Origin: Cucumis sativus
Lineage: Eukaryota; Streptophyta; Magnoliopsida; Cucurbitales; Cucurbitaceae
Direction of reading: 5' to 3'
Length of the DNA: 64,000 bases
Assembly: GCF_000004075.3 (NCBI RefSeq)
Contig: NC_026657.2
Span: forward strand, 26,940,408-27,004,407
Positions 13,068 through 23,784 of this stretch are shown piece after piece (positions within the stretch are counted from its first letter, which is position 1; each line of letters opens with the position of its first letter). A program made the position numbers and the translations under genes. The notes under the pieces are model-generated. The model was not told the DNA's origin, did no database searches, and saw nothing but the letters and a program-made list of their open reading frames with translations.

Positions 13068-14173
13068 TCAAGAAAGGCTGGGAGGATGAAGAGGCGGAGG
13101 AGGTAAAAGTTGACGAAGATTCTGATGATGAGCTTGCTTGTTCTGGTACTGACTTGCTCCATTTTTCCTTGTTATGAACGCATGCTCCAGTAATGCAGCT
13201 GCAGTCCATCTCTTCCGAGCTTCTCTTTGCAAACAACAAGCAATAAAGTGACGAAACTCCGGTGAAGCAGTGGCCGGGGCCTCCGGTGGCTGAGCCATAC
13301 ATATAGCACACATCAAGCTAGCCCAATCCCCAGGCCTCTCAACAGCAAGAGGAAAGCGACCCAGATAGAATTCCAATATGCTAACCCCAAAGCTCCAAAT
13401 ATCCCCTGCATAACCATTGTACTGACCCTGATTTAGATCGGAATTGATTCTCTCAGGGCTCATATACGCAATAGTCCCAACCGAGGAATTACAAGGGTCC
13501 ATAGTCTGTTCCAAGATTCGACCGACGCCAAAATCAGCGATCTTAACCTGCCTTCGAGAATTGATGAGAAGATTGGAGGGTTTGATATCGCGATGAACGA
13601 TACGTCGGCTATGAAGATAAGCAAGACCGCTAAGAATCTGGCGAGCCAAATCAGAGAGTTGATGTTCTTGAGGGATGTGTGTTCCTTCCAAAGAACCCGA
13701 TCCATATACTCAAGAAGAACCTGGATTTCACCGTTATGATCAAACATATCGTGGCACTTAACAACATAGGGATTGTCAACGTCACGAAGGATCTCGACCT
13801 CGCGGCACATCTGAAGCCTAACCGCATCTTCATGGTTTCCGTAAATGACCTTGAGAGCATAAACATGACCGGTGGGACGGTGAAGGACTTTGTAAACGGT
13901 ACCTCCACATCCACTTCCGATTCGGCTGACACGCTCAAAGTCAGAAAGGGTGAAAGGGTGACGTTGGGGAGGAAGAGGGTCAGGGGGGCGATTGGCGTTG
14001 TGGAGTTGACTGGTGGAAGGAGGAGGGGCAGAGTTGGAGGAGGTAGGAGGCAAAGGAAGAGGAACAGCCAAAGATGTGTTGTCACGTTGAGGAAGATGGA
14101 GATTTAGATGGGGACGGCGACGAGTACGATCGGTGGGAGGATTTGTAGCTGGAGGCGGCTGGAAAGGTCTCAT
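13068..14173 (-). CDS. MKK5: MAP kinase kinase, MKK4/MKK5 type, with one frame break
   Basis: Intronless, as MKK4 and MKK5 are. These kinases phosphorylate MPK3/MPK6 in stress and developmental cascades. The N-terminus MRPFQPP, the basic docking site [16 protein letters not shown], and the PLPLPP segment match the clade. Kinase landmarks: glycine loop [12 protein letters not shown], lysine in YALKVI, catalytic [11 protein letters not shown] in IADFGVG, activation loop with T and S spaced TMDPCNS, and YMSPERI. The two halves are in different frames: 14173 to about 13700 and about 13695 to 13068. At 13696-13698 the coding strand has GGG where the conserved MDRGSLEG needs GGGG, so one base is missing; with it the protein would be 368 residues. 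Either assembly error or a true loss-of-function allele that ends shortly after the N-lobe. The antisense open frame is a shadow. Confidence 0.88.
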
Positions 14174-14952
14174 CGGCTCTGATGAAGAAGAAGAAGAAGA
14201 GGAGGAATCGAAATAGAATAAAATGAAAAGGAAGAAAGAAAATTGAAGAATAAAGATAGAGAAAATGGATCGAAGAAGGAAGAAGAAGAAGAAGAAGAAG
14301 AGATTGATTGATTATAGTGGGAGGGATTAAAAAGAGAAAGTTCTTGGAAGAGGGAAAGGAGGGGAAGAAAAATGAGGGAAACCAAATTAACTTTTTTTTT
14401 TTTTTTTCCTTTCTTTCTTTCTTTCTACAAAATGAAACGGAGGAAGGAAAGGGAAGGAAAGGGTAAGTGATGTGTAATATGTATTTAACTTTTATATTTA
14501 TATATTTATATATTATATATTTAATTAGTGTGTGTGTGTGTGTGTGTGTTGGGGTTAATAGAAAGAAAATATATATATATATATATATATAAAAAAAAAA
14601 GAATGAATATATTAGATCGAGGGAGAGGTCGAAATCAAAAGAGGGAATCATATAGATATTATGGAGGAAGAGGGGGTGAGGGTTGACGCGACTGAAACCG
14701 GAGTGTACAACACGGACCAATGGCCTTTATTAATTATTGGAAACACTCCATTATTTCAGAATGGGAGCGTGTTCTCTTCTTTTGGACCTTTCTCTACGTA
14801 TTTCGTATTTCATATTTCATTATGTATCCATCTCTCTCTCTCTCTCTCCTTTCGGTGCACTTTTCTTTTCTTTTCTTTTACATCTCTATCACTGGATCAT
14901 ACAATTATACCCTCTTTGTTTCTTTCTTTCTTCAAACCCACCAAACCCCTTT
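14174..14952. repeat. MAPKK upstream region with microsatellites
   Basis: Leader and promoter side of the MAPKK. On the minus strand 14175-14300 is rich in TTC/CTT units typical of plant 5' leaders. A T-tract lies at 14391-14407. (GT)11 occupies 14528-14549 and (AT)11 occupies 14569-14590, only 19 bases apart. A CT run lies near 14831-14847. Long open frames crossing this region are products of simple sequence and not genes. Confidence 0.7.
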
Positions 14953-14954
14953 TT

Positions 14955-15000
14955 CCCAAGCCCAAGCCCAAGCCCAAGCCCAAGCCCAAGCCCAATCCCA
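14955..15000. repeat. Hexanucleotide repeat (CCCAAG)6
   Basis: Six perfect CCCAAG units at 14955-14990 followed by degenerate CCCAAT and CCCATT. The minus strand carries regularly spaced GGG tracts with 3-base loops, a canonical G-quadruplex-capable arrangement. It lies about 0.8 kb upstream of the MAPKK ATG. The open frames through it are dipeptide-like repeats with no protein support. Confidence 0.9.
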
Positions 15001-15480
15001 TTCCCTAACCCTCCACTTTGATTCTTACGGAAATTAGATCGAATACCAGACACAAAATGCTGATGTATGCCTAAATTAAAGGATATCACCTACTTCAACT
15101 ATATAATCTTATATTTATTACCTTTTTATTTCTCTTTTTAATATAATTTTCCATCTTTTTTTTTATTATTATCTTTCTTTTGCTTCATTCAAATCCATTT
15201 TCCTTTGTATTTTATGATTTTTTTTTACTATACATCTCCCTCTTAAAATTCAATTAAAACCATTCAAGTTCCCTCCATGTCACACATCTATTCTTCTCTC
15301 CTTTTCACAAACTTTTGTACTAATTTCCTCCTATTTTTGCAAGCTTTTGAACCAGTCTAGGAGAGTAGATCAAGTTAGAGACAACAATCCACATGTCAAA
15401 ACTACCATCCAATTACTTACTCAAGATGAGGACATGATTCAAATTGAAATTCATTTTTGCAAATGGATGAGTTCAACAGG
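15001..15480. other. Intergenic, T/C-rich
   Basis: A pyrimidine-rich stretch to about 15330, then ordinary AT-rich sequence. No gene, repeat pair or RNA feature was recognised. Confidence 0.4.
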
Positions 15481-16362
15481 GGTTTGCGGTTAGGTTAGAA
15501 AAGGCGTGAGGTTTTTCTATATTAAAAATGTTTACAAAAGTCATATGCTATAAAAGGAGTTACGTCTTTGGTTCTACACGGTCTATGTTGGAAACACTTG
15601 GCTTTAGTATGCTAACTCTAATTAAATTATTTTTGTACTCTTTAGTTGGAGAGTGGAAAAAATGTGTGGGTAGCAAAAAACTTTGAGAGGGACTTCTGTA
15701 AGTGAAGTCATGATAATAAAAATTATTCTTTAAGATTGCAACAGTTTTTCTTCGACTTAGAAGTTTTTGTACCTAGATTCTTTGTTTTTAGTTTTCATTG
15801 TTTGCTTTATTAATTCCCTATTATTTTCTGCCTAATGGGTATTAGAGTCATGCCTCATACTTAACCATGCAAATAGAGATCTTCAGGTGTCGAACAAAGA
15901 TATAATAAAGTCTCAAAAGTAGATCATGATGTGATATGTGGTTGAACTCTATTTAACAATATCATACCATGATGGAGATATATAGAGAGTATGTTGTACT
16001 AACAAATAGTATTGGAGCATCAAAATGAGAAGCAGATAGTGTCATATGTCGAGTTTTATAAATGTTGCAGAAGCTATGGATTCTTTGAATATCTTATCAA
16101 TGTGGAAGTGGTTGATTTTTTGTTGTCACATAAAGGTCCTACGTTGAAAAAGTTTAAGAAAGCCATGAGTATTTCCTATCTTAAAAAGGTTTATGGAAGC
16201 CATAAACTATAATAGAAAAAACTATGCCTTTGGTAATTTTCAATTTTCTTATTTGGAAACATTTTAAACTTTATTCTCTAGTTGGATTGTGAGAAAAAGA
16301 TGTAAGTGACCAAAAGCTTAGAAAAAGTGTTCTTGTAATAATTGGAGTCCGAAGAGAAAAAT
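15481..16362 (+). mobile_element. Putative TRIM-like LTR element (about 0.9 kb)
   Basis: Two diverged direct repeats flank a short interior: 15481-15726 and about 16133-16362. They share in the same order a GAAAA-rich start, TATATTAAAAATG/TATCTTAAAAAGG, AAGTCATATGCTATA/AAGCCATAAACTATA, CTTTGG, TTGGAAACA, CTCTAGTTGGA-like and AGAAAAA segments, roughly 60 percent alike by eye. Just inside the first repeat, 15836-15853 reads ATGGGTATTAGAGTCATG, a degenerate form of the initiator-Met tRNA primer-binding site TGGTATCAGAGC. The interior has no polyprotein motif. Small size and lack of coding fit a terminal-repeat retrotransposon in miniature; it is old. A truncated Copia element is the alternative. 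Confidence 0.45.
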
Positions 16363-17204
16363 ATATATTTTTTGCATATAAACCATTGGAAGAATAACAT
16401 AAATCAAAATACAAATACTCTCTCGGCCTTACAATTATGGAAACTAAATGATAAATAGAGTAGAGAGGGTTTGCTCATTAATTAAGAAGTGAGTAATAAA
16501 TGGGACGTGGCATGATCTTATATGTTGCCCTAGTGAGTGAGTTGTTTGTAGGAAGAAATATGTATTTACGCACATAACGTCTTTTGAAGAAGACTAGGAT
16601 TATTGATATGAATCTTCTATCAATCAAATAGAAAATAATTTATTTATAGAATTATTCGTGGACATTCGAAAAGTCATGTCATTTCCTATAATTTAGTTAT
16701 TAATACTTTTCATGAAGTGATGCATTTATTTAGGAAGAATCACAAATAATAATCATTTATTTCAACAATCCCTTCCACAAATGATAAATTGATAAATGGG
16801 AGAAAATAAACATTTGATATTTTTCAATGGAGAACCTGCATGAGGATAAGTAGCATAAACTTTGAGCTTTCCCTAGTGAACATCAATCGAGTTTACTTGG
16901 TTAGTCAATGGACATGATCCCTTGAATTGATAACCGTTCTATAAAGTAAACTAAAGCAATACATATCACACATCTCCTTATTATAACAAAGTTTGTTCTC
17001 ATGCATTACAAGAGCTTGGTGTATTCTCGACGCGTATTACTCAACATCGGGAAGGATTTTCTAAAAGAAATTTTCCCCTTGAGAATAGAGATTATGCTGC
17101 ATTTGAAGTCTTGTTTTCTGTCTTCAATTCCAGTTCCTTACTTTTTAGGGCTGTAATGACTTAATTCACTGTGATTGTCTTTCTACCATACTTCAGGGTT
17201 GTCT
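16363..17204. other. Degraded sequence, probably transposon-derived
   Basis: Between the TRIM-like element and a Copia gag fragment. Many stops in all frames. It may be the 3' continuation of the minus-strand Copia remnant, but I could not recognise protease, integrase or reverse transcriptase motifs. Confidence 0.3.
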
Positions 17205-17685
17205 TCACTTCCTTGTAGGTGTCATGTATCGAATTAATGAGAATAGCAACTTCACTTTCTGCCCCAACTCCTCCCCTGTTTGATTAAGGACATTGGTAAG
17301 TTTCTTTAACTCATCTAAATTTTCATCAAGATTCTTGTTCTGATTCATTTTAGATGAAAATAACTTATTCCTTATGAACATTTTATTGCGTTGGTCTTTC
17401 TTTTCATACAAAACCTTCAATTTCTCCCAAGTAGCAAAAGCAGTGGTTTCTTCAATTATCTGTCTCAGCACATTATCGGTAATATTCATAACAAGTGTAC
17501 CGTAAGCTACCTCTTCCATTGTTTCTTTTTCTTACTTGGCTAAAGTTGCAGGGAGTTCCTTTGGATCTTCTAAAGCTTCAAAACCTTTTGTGAACTAAAG
17601 ATTGCAGTAATTCTTTTTTTCCACAAGGTAAAGTCTCCATTCCCATCAAAATTTTCAATTTCATACTTCGTAATAGTCATTTTAT
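17205..17685 (-). pseudogene. Copia-type gag fragment (degenerate)
   Basis: On the minus strand an ATG near 17680 begins a Ty1/Copia gag N-terminus with the conserved opening TKYEIENFDG and a W-K-K block. A one-base frame break follows, then an in-frame TAA just before the 17519-17205 segment, which carries the UBN2/gag block TAFATWEKLKVLYEKKD and KMNQNKNLDENLDELKKL. A primer-binding-site-like motif lies directly upstream at 17700-17714. The open frame ends at 17205 without zinc knuckle or protease. It is a dead retrotransposon piece. Confidence 0.7.
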
Positions 17686-17699
17686 TTCCTTTCTTCTGA

Positions 17700-17714
17700 T
17701 GGCTCGGATACCAG
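17700..17714 (-). other. Copia primer-binding-site-like motif
   Basis: The minus strand reads TGGTATCCGAGCCATC, one mismatch from the plant Copia primer-binding site complementary to the 3' end of initiator methionine tRNA. It lies about 20 bases upstream of the gag start codon on the same strand, the expected order LTR-PBS-gag. Confidence 0.6.
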
Positions 17715-18429
17715 TTCTTGAAAATAGTAGAAACAAAAGTTTTTATTTCTTTGTAAAATCAACTTTGAGACAAGTATATTCTTTTTGGGGAAATTAAAAG
17801 TAGAGTTACCTTTTTACTCTTTTCTTTTCTCCCACCTTTTGGACTCGTTTGCTAGTTGTCATTTACTTTTCATTGTACTTCTTTTCTTCTTTGCATGGTT
17901 CACCGAGGGAGACAAGGAAGAAGGAAGAAGGAAGAAGGATTTCAAAAGGGGGTTTCTTAAGGAAGATGAAGAGATGAGAAAATCAACAAGATGAAGTTTA
18001 TAGTAGTTCAGCATATAGCTTACATCCACTCTTCAAGGTAAAATTTCTTTTATTCAACATTTAGTGTGAAAGTAGATTCGAGGCCGTGTGAACTCATTTT
18101 TTTTATTACATCTCCATGGATTTATTCTATGCAATTTTTCTTTGAGGCTACAAGATTTTTATTAGTTATTTTGTTGAAACAAAATAACTTCCTCTTCTAA
18201 CAAAATATAGTTGTAACTAATTATTTCTCTTCTCTAATATTTGCAGAAGTTGAGGCTCTCTTGCAGAAGATGGTTCAACAAATTTCAACAAGCGACGGTT
18301 GCTTAGATTTGTTAGAAGGAAGAGGGTGATGATAGTTCTTTGGAGGTTGAAGAAGAAGAGCTTGCTTCAGTTCCCACGGTGGAAGAAAGGATCGGAGCAA
18401 AAAAGGAGAAGAAGACGTGGGTCAGAATT

Positions 18430-18441
18430 GCTCTGATACCA
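18430..18441 (-). other. Copia primer-binding site (perfect 12-mer)
   Basis: The minus strand reads TGGTATCAGAGC, the exact complement of the initiator methionine tRNA 3' region used by plant Copia elements. It sits 10 bases inside a candidate LTR (18452-18608). The downstream minus-strand sequence to about 18240 is leader-like and not clearly coding. Confidence 0.65.
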
Positions 18442-18451
18442 TATAAACTAA

Positions 18452-18608
18452 TGTCCAACAGTTAATAATTGAGGTGTTTTCTCATTAATTTAAACTGATG
18501 GTAATTAGGAGTATTTACAGTACTCTTTCACCGTACAAATTTGGAAAACAAAATAACAAAAATAACTAATTATAATACATAATTTATACATGATAATACC
18601 CACCAACA
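18452..18608 (-). mobile_element. Candidate LTR of about 157 bp
   Basis: On the plus strand it begins TGTCCAACAG and ends CCCACCAACA; on the element (minus) strand it begins TGTTGGTGGG and ends TGTTGGACA, so it has the TG...CA termini of an LTR. A perfect primer-binding site follows on the element side. I did not find the partner LTR, so this may be one end of a broken element. Confidence 0.5.
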
Positions 18609-18739
18609 AAATCAAAAAATATATTTGTAAGATGATATACTTGTACTTAATAGAAATACAAATCATTAGTAAGAAATGGAGAGAAACTAAACTTAATTTC
18701 CACAAAAACTAAAAAACGAGATGTTTACCCAACTAATAA

Positions 18740-18890
18740 TTTGAATAATTAAACACTAACTAAGAGATTATGAGTTCAATCCATGATGACCACCTACGTA
18801 GGAATTAAAGAGTTAGGTGGGTAGTCCAGTGAGATTAGTTGAGGTGCGCGTAAACTTATCTAAACACTCACAAATATAATAAAAAATATT
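18740..18890 (+). mobile_element. tRNA-derived SINE (Au-like)
   Basis: Contains a B-box-like GAGTTCAATCC, then CCACCTACGTAGGAATT, GTGGGTAGTCCAGTGAGATTAG and GAGGTGCGCGTAAACT, ending near CACTCACAAATATAATAAAAAA. This ordered set of motifs matches my recollection of a widespread plant SINE family with a tRNA-related head. The A box is not convincing and the copy is degenerate. It encodes no protein. Confidence 0.5.
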
Positions 18891-21560
18891 GAATGATTAA
18901 ACAAAATTATGAAGATTGAGACGTTAAATATAATGATAGATCACATAAAAAGTTGAGAGTAAAATGATATTAAGACTAAGAGTGGATTGATTGAATATGA
19001 TTAAAAATAAGATGGAGGGAGTCAAAAGCATAAATGTGGGACAAAGTTGAGATGCATTATTAGTGAATAGATACTCTAAAAGCAACGAAATCCATGCTCA
19101 CATGCGCCCCCACTCTATATTTGATAATCACTATTTTCCAAACCTAAAACCACTTTTCAAATCTCTAATCACATTATTCTTTTACTCCCATTCTTTGGGA
19201 TATATAATTCAACTCCTCCATTTGATTGATTATTTACACTTTTTGTTTGTCGTTATTGCCATTTCCCTTCTCTTTCAAATGTGGGACCTTACATCATTAA
19301 ATTTAATCTTACAAGAATTCAACTTTTACAAACACCCTCTTGCTTCTCCTCCTGCTTCTCATATGGTTAAAAGTAAAAAAAAAAAAAGTTGAAAAATTAT
19401 TTTGGTTGTTGTGTTAAGAGCAGGTCAGGGGGGTTGGTGAGATGGACAGAATGGTAAAGAAAACCCTGTTGTGGATCCCAGTTTTAAATCCAACGTCTTT
19501 TGGTTAAATTCATAATCATCAGCTTTTGGAGTTGAGAGGGTAGAGGAGGGAGGACACACATCACATGCTACTCCACCCCCTGCCCCCTCGGTAGTCTTCT
19601 TTATTTCTGAATCTCTTCCATTAAAGAACACAAATATGTTTAGTGCATCATGGAGATGGAGATCAGTGAACCTTGTTATTAAATTAACTTCTCTTTTAAA
19701 ATGCACCCTACCAAACACTTATGACTTATAACATCTCAAAGTGCTTTCAAAACAAACAAATATATGATTTTATTATCAACAACCAAAATTCTATAATGGA
19801 GAGTTGTGGTACAAGAGATGCAAAATGTGTACAAAGATTTGAACCATTTAACATCAATTGAGATAATTACTTACTAATTAAAATAAAATGTGTTTCTATT
19901 AGTTAATCTTTTTTTTTTTATTAAAAAGAAACCAAAATTAGAATGTAAACAAATAATGTATTGTTCTATTTTAGAAACTACATATACTACATGGTTTTTA
20001 AATTTATTTATATATTAAATTTTCTTCATGAGAGAAAAAACAATAAAATTTATTAAGAGAGAGAATCATCTTTTGAAGGAAAAGAAATAAAAACAAAAGA
20101 GGAATTGGTGAAGCAAAGTAATAAACAACAAATTTCAATTTCTTTTCTCCAAATTGAAGAAAGTGTTTGTGGTAGATATCTGTCTTTTCAACCTTTGGAA
20201 GAGGACATTGATTCCTAGAATGTAGCATTCAACAAAAATGAGTTTTATCATTTCACCTCAACAATTGTATATACTTTTAATTATTACAACGATTTCTTTC
20301 TTAAATTAGATTTGATTTCAAAAAAGGATTTGAAGTTTCCATTTTCTTCGTAAGAATGAGGCAACTTTGGTCCATATCCGTATCTTCCAACCTCCTACAG
20401 AAGCCATATTTTTAGTTTCTAGTTTCTAAATTCTAACAATGAGTGGTATAGTGTTTGATATTATTCTTTTTTTTTTAAAAAAAAATAAAATTTAACTGAT
20501 TGTACGAATTTCGTTGTTCAAATTCAAACCAAGTAGTTTATCGAATCACATATCAAGAACATATTTTAGTGGCAAGTCCTGGTCAAATATATAGAGAATG
20601 TGAATAATTTCTCGGCTAAATAGTTTTCAACCTAATAGTAACTGATGGGGGTTTTGAAACAAGTTTCTATTGCAAAGAAAATAAGGTGCAAGGAAGATAA
20701 ATTAAGGATGTAAATTATCGGTTCGAGAAAGCTCGGCTTGGCCTATGTAAGCCTCCCTAATAATTATAATTATATATGATTATTGAATTATCATTGCCAA
20801 ATCTAACATTTTTGGTGCTATCATTAACCTCAAAAGGAAAATATATACAAATCTTGATTAAAAAAAAGCACACACATTTAAACTTCAACTTCATGTAAGG
20901 TTAAGTATAAATTTATTTGAAAAGATAAAGAATATAACATGCAAAAGAAAAAATTTGTAGAACAATGTTGCTTGTTATACATATTCTAAAGCGCAAATCT
21001 TCTACGTGAGATAGATAATCAATATCAAATACGTATTAGATATCAATACTCTCGTATACTTCATTGATACATATTTGATGCTAGGGACGGATCCAAAAGT
21101 TTAAATTGTAAGGAGTGGGGCTTGAACCTAGGTTTAAAAATGGTTGGAAGAAGGAGAGGAAGAGGGAGTGAGGGAGGGAGCATAAAGCTGGGGGGTCGAG
21201 CCCTTTGAGTGTATATTAAATTCATCAATGTCTAATACGCGATTTGACATTTTTTTTAATATCATATACACATATTCTCTTTCAAAATTAAGCAACCTAC
21301 TTTTTAAAAAATGCATATTTTCCTAACCATACTGAAAGAACAAAAAAAAAAAAATCAACCCTAGAATCATCTAATGTTCCTCTTCAAACTTGAGTCTCTA
21401 CAAAATCACGCAAGAAATAACCAACTTGTTTAACTTTGTACTTCTACCTTTTAATATTCTTCTTCTCTGGTTGATCTGACTCTAGTGCCAACCTTTTCTA
21501 TTGTATTTCAATATCTCTAATTAATGTCGCATTTTATATTGTACTTCACCGTTTAGATTG
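18891..21560. other. Intergenic, AT-rich
   Basis: No gene supported. Open frames at 19063-19392 (+), 19425-19718 (-) and 20004-20228 (-) lack motifs, and their composition does not differ from surrounding non-coding DNA. A short GGGAGTGAGGGAGGGAG purine run lies at 21164-21181. Several T-tracts are present. Nothing else was recognised. Confidence 0.4.
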
Positions 21561-21566
21561 TATTTT

Positions 21567-22000
21567 CACTGCAAGAAATTTTGGATCTTCTGAAGCCATT
21601 TTTACACCATCAGAAGATAAGACATCTCCCGACGCATTCATTGGTGTGTCAGGAGATGCAATATCTTCTGACGCATGACAAAAGGGAACTGTCGATGCTT
21701 TATTAAAAGCGTCGACAGTTGTGGGATAACTTCCAACAATTTTTAGGTGGCATTGGAAGTTGTCCTTCAAAAATCCTTATTCCTCATATGCCACTGTTTT
21801 CATTTCTCCACATCGCAAAATGTCATCCTCTTCTTCTTCTTCCTCATCTTTCCCTCCTTTTTCCTCATCTTAATCTCCATCTCTTAAAAAAAGTAGTAGT
21901 AGCATCTAGAATTCGGAGCCTGAGTGTGGTGTCTTTGTGAGGCAAAAGACCGGCTCTGGGAAGCTATTGAAGAGCTTCAACGATGACAACGAAAAGTAGC
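21567..22000 (+). mobile_element. CACTA-type transposon end
   Basis: Begins CACTGCAAGAAAT, close to the CACTACAAGAAAT terminus of plant CACTA (En/Spm) elements. The next 150 bases contain subterminal repeats in both orientations: TCTTCTGA, CAGAAGAT, CTCCCGACGC, CAGGAGATG, TCTTCTGACGC, and a hairpin with arms AACTGTCGATGCTTT and AAAAGCGTCGACAGTT (21690-21721). Such motif-dense termini are typical binding arrays for the transposase. The opposite end was not found, and the short open frame is a shadow of the repeats. The right boundary is approximate. Confidence 0.6.
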
Positions 22001-22238
22001 GACATGTAGATCTCATCATCCTCAGACTTGGGAACAGCTCTGACTAATGTTATTGGTAACCTCTGATAGACTTTCCTTCTCTCTTATGGTGTTAGAGTTG
22101 GTTTGGTGTTAGAAATGTACCATCAAATCCTGTATCTGAATGTTATCTATGACATGTTCATAAAATTTTATTCGATTTCTTTATTTTATTATTGAGCAAT
22201 CTTGATTCTGCCTCTTCAAATACCATTCCATATCATGA

Positions 22239-22440
22239 TACTACAAGAAATAGGGTCGTCTTTCCCAATGCAGCTCCACTTAGGAAAAAACCCCAAAACA
22301 CGTTAGAGAAGTTTAACTCGATGTCTTAGTCGACGTCGACATGTACATCGAGGGAAAGCATGTCTATATGCTTTTTCCGATGCAGATCGCGTCGACAATG
22401 AAAAAACGTTCACTGACACACACAATAGTTGTTTAGCATG
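22239..22440 (+). mobile_element. Second CACTA-type end
   Basis: Begins TACTACAAGAAATAGGG, one base from the CACTACAAGAAAT terminus, in the same orientation as the end at 21567. Subterminal palindromic motifs follow: AGTCGACGTCGACATG, TCGAGGGAAAGCATG, TGCTTTTTCCGATGC and GCGTCGACAATG. No transposase coding and no matching right end is visible. Confidence 0.55.
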
Positions 22441-23784
22441 TTTTATCAAAATCTATTGTTTATAAATACTCTCACATCAACATTTACATTGCATACATAT
22501 TTTACAACACACATTTAAACATTGTGTTAGTTTATAAAAAGAATGACTAAAAAATGGTAAACTATAGTGCAATTCAATGAGAATCAAAGTTCCATTACTA
22601 AATTATAACAAAATTTTCATTAATTTCTATTCAGTTGGTGAAATTTTGATAGAAATGTTGATGTCAGATATTTTATTTTAAACCTTTTGAATAACTATTT
22701 GTTTTCACACATTTCTGAAAAATAAAAAATTGAAAAGAAAAGATACCGTTGACATAAAATTAATTTCAAGTTGATTGTGTTTTTTATTACCCATAACTTC
22801 TCCTTTCCAATGGGACTCTCATTCCAAGCCATAATTTCAAAGTTAATAATAATAGTAAAAAATTTATCTATTTTTAACTTGAACATATTGCATATAAAAT
22901 CATCCATAAATTATTATTACATTCTTAAATCTTTAATTAAATTAATAAAATCATTTGAGTTCTTAAACTTCTAAAAAGTTTAAAATGATGTGAGTAAAAG
23001 ATTACAACATTTATTTAGGTTTAGGGTTTAATTTGATGAAAATAGAAATGAGTATAACCTTGAGAAATGTAGGGTTGAAATTAATGGTTTTCCATATGTT
23101 TAATATTGTCATATTTAAGAAAAAGAAAATTGAGTTCAAAAGGAAAAATCAAGTTGGATTTTGAAAATTAAGAAAAATAACTATTAGATTCCTGTGTTAA
23201 AGGAAATAATAAACAAATAATGAGATTCCACATACTAAAAAAAAAATGATAAAGGTATGAGATTTGTTTGATGATAAATAAAAGGGAATATATAAGATTT
23301 GAGAAGCAAGTAATGGAGTGGAAATTTTAATATTGGTGCTTCATTCTTGAATACAATTTAGTGTTAAGGTGGGTAACATTAACATAATTGAAATCACATA
23401 AATCATACACTATAGATTGAAAAAAAGTTCTTAAAAGCTGGATATATTTTCTTTGGAAAAATTGCTAAGAATAATGGAGAAAAAGAAAAAGAAAAAGAAA
23501 AGAAATGTATATATAGAATGAAGAGAACAATTTCCCACCATCATTAGTTTAGAAGAAGAAGATGAAGGTAAAGAAGTTGGATGGTTGATAATCAAAAAGA
23601 AATTATAATTATAATTCCCAAAATTCCCCACCTTAAACCCATCTCTCCCTCTTCTATTTTAAGCTCACCTCTGTTCTCTACCATCAGGAGAAACACCGTC
23701 CTTCTCTTTTCTTCCATTTCAAAACCCCTTTTAACTTCCAATCATTTGTCTCTCACAATTCCAAACTAATCCCATCTCACACCC
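22441..23784. other. Intergenic; PGDH promoter at right end
   Basis: AT-rich, no gene. TATATATAG at 23508-23516 could be the PGDH TATA box, which would give a leader of about 240 nt. A GAAAAA-rich purine patch at 23477-23504 precedes it. The open frame at 23581-23769 lies in this putative leader and has no motif. Confidence 0.4.

Noticed and set aside
13679-14107. 142-codon plus-strand frame opposite the MAPKK
   Set aside because: It is the antisense shadow of the conserved kinase N-lobe; the minus strand carries all recognisable motifs.
14082-15089. Several long frames rich in Phe, Leu, Tyr-Ile or Pro-Lys repeats
   Set aside because: They arise from T-tracts, AT/GT microsatellites and the CCCAAG array and have no independent coding support.
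19425-19718. 97-codon minus-strand frame
   Set aside because: No motif, no splice partner, composition like surrounding DNA; cannot be supported as a gene.
23010-23030. Telomere-like TTTAGGTTTAGGGTTT
   Set aside because: Only two imperfect units; too short to call an interstitial telomeric repeat.
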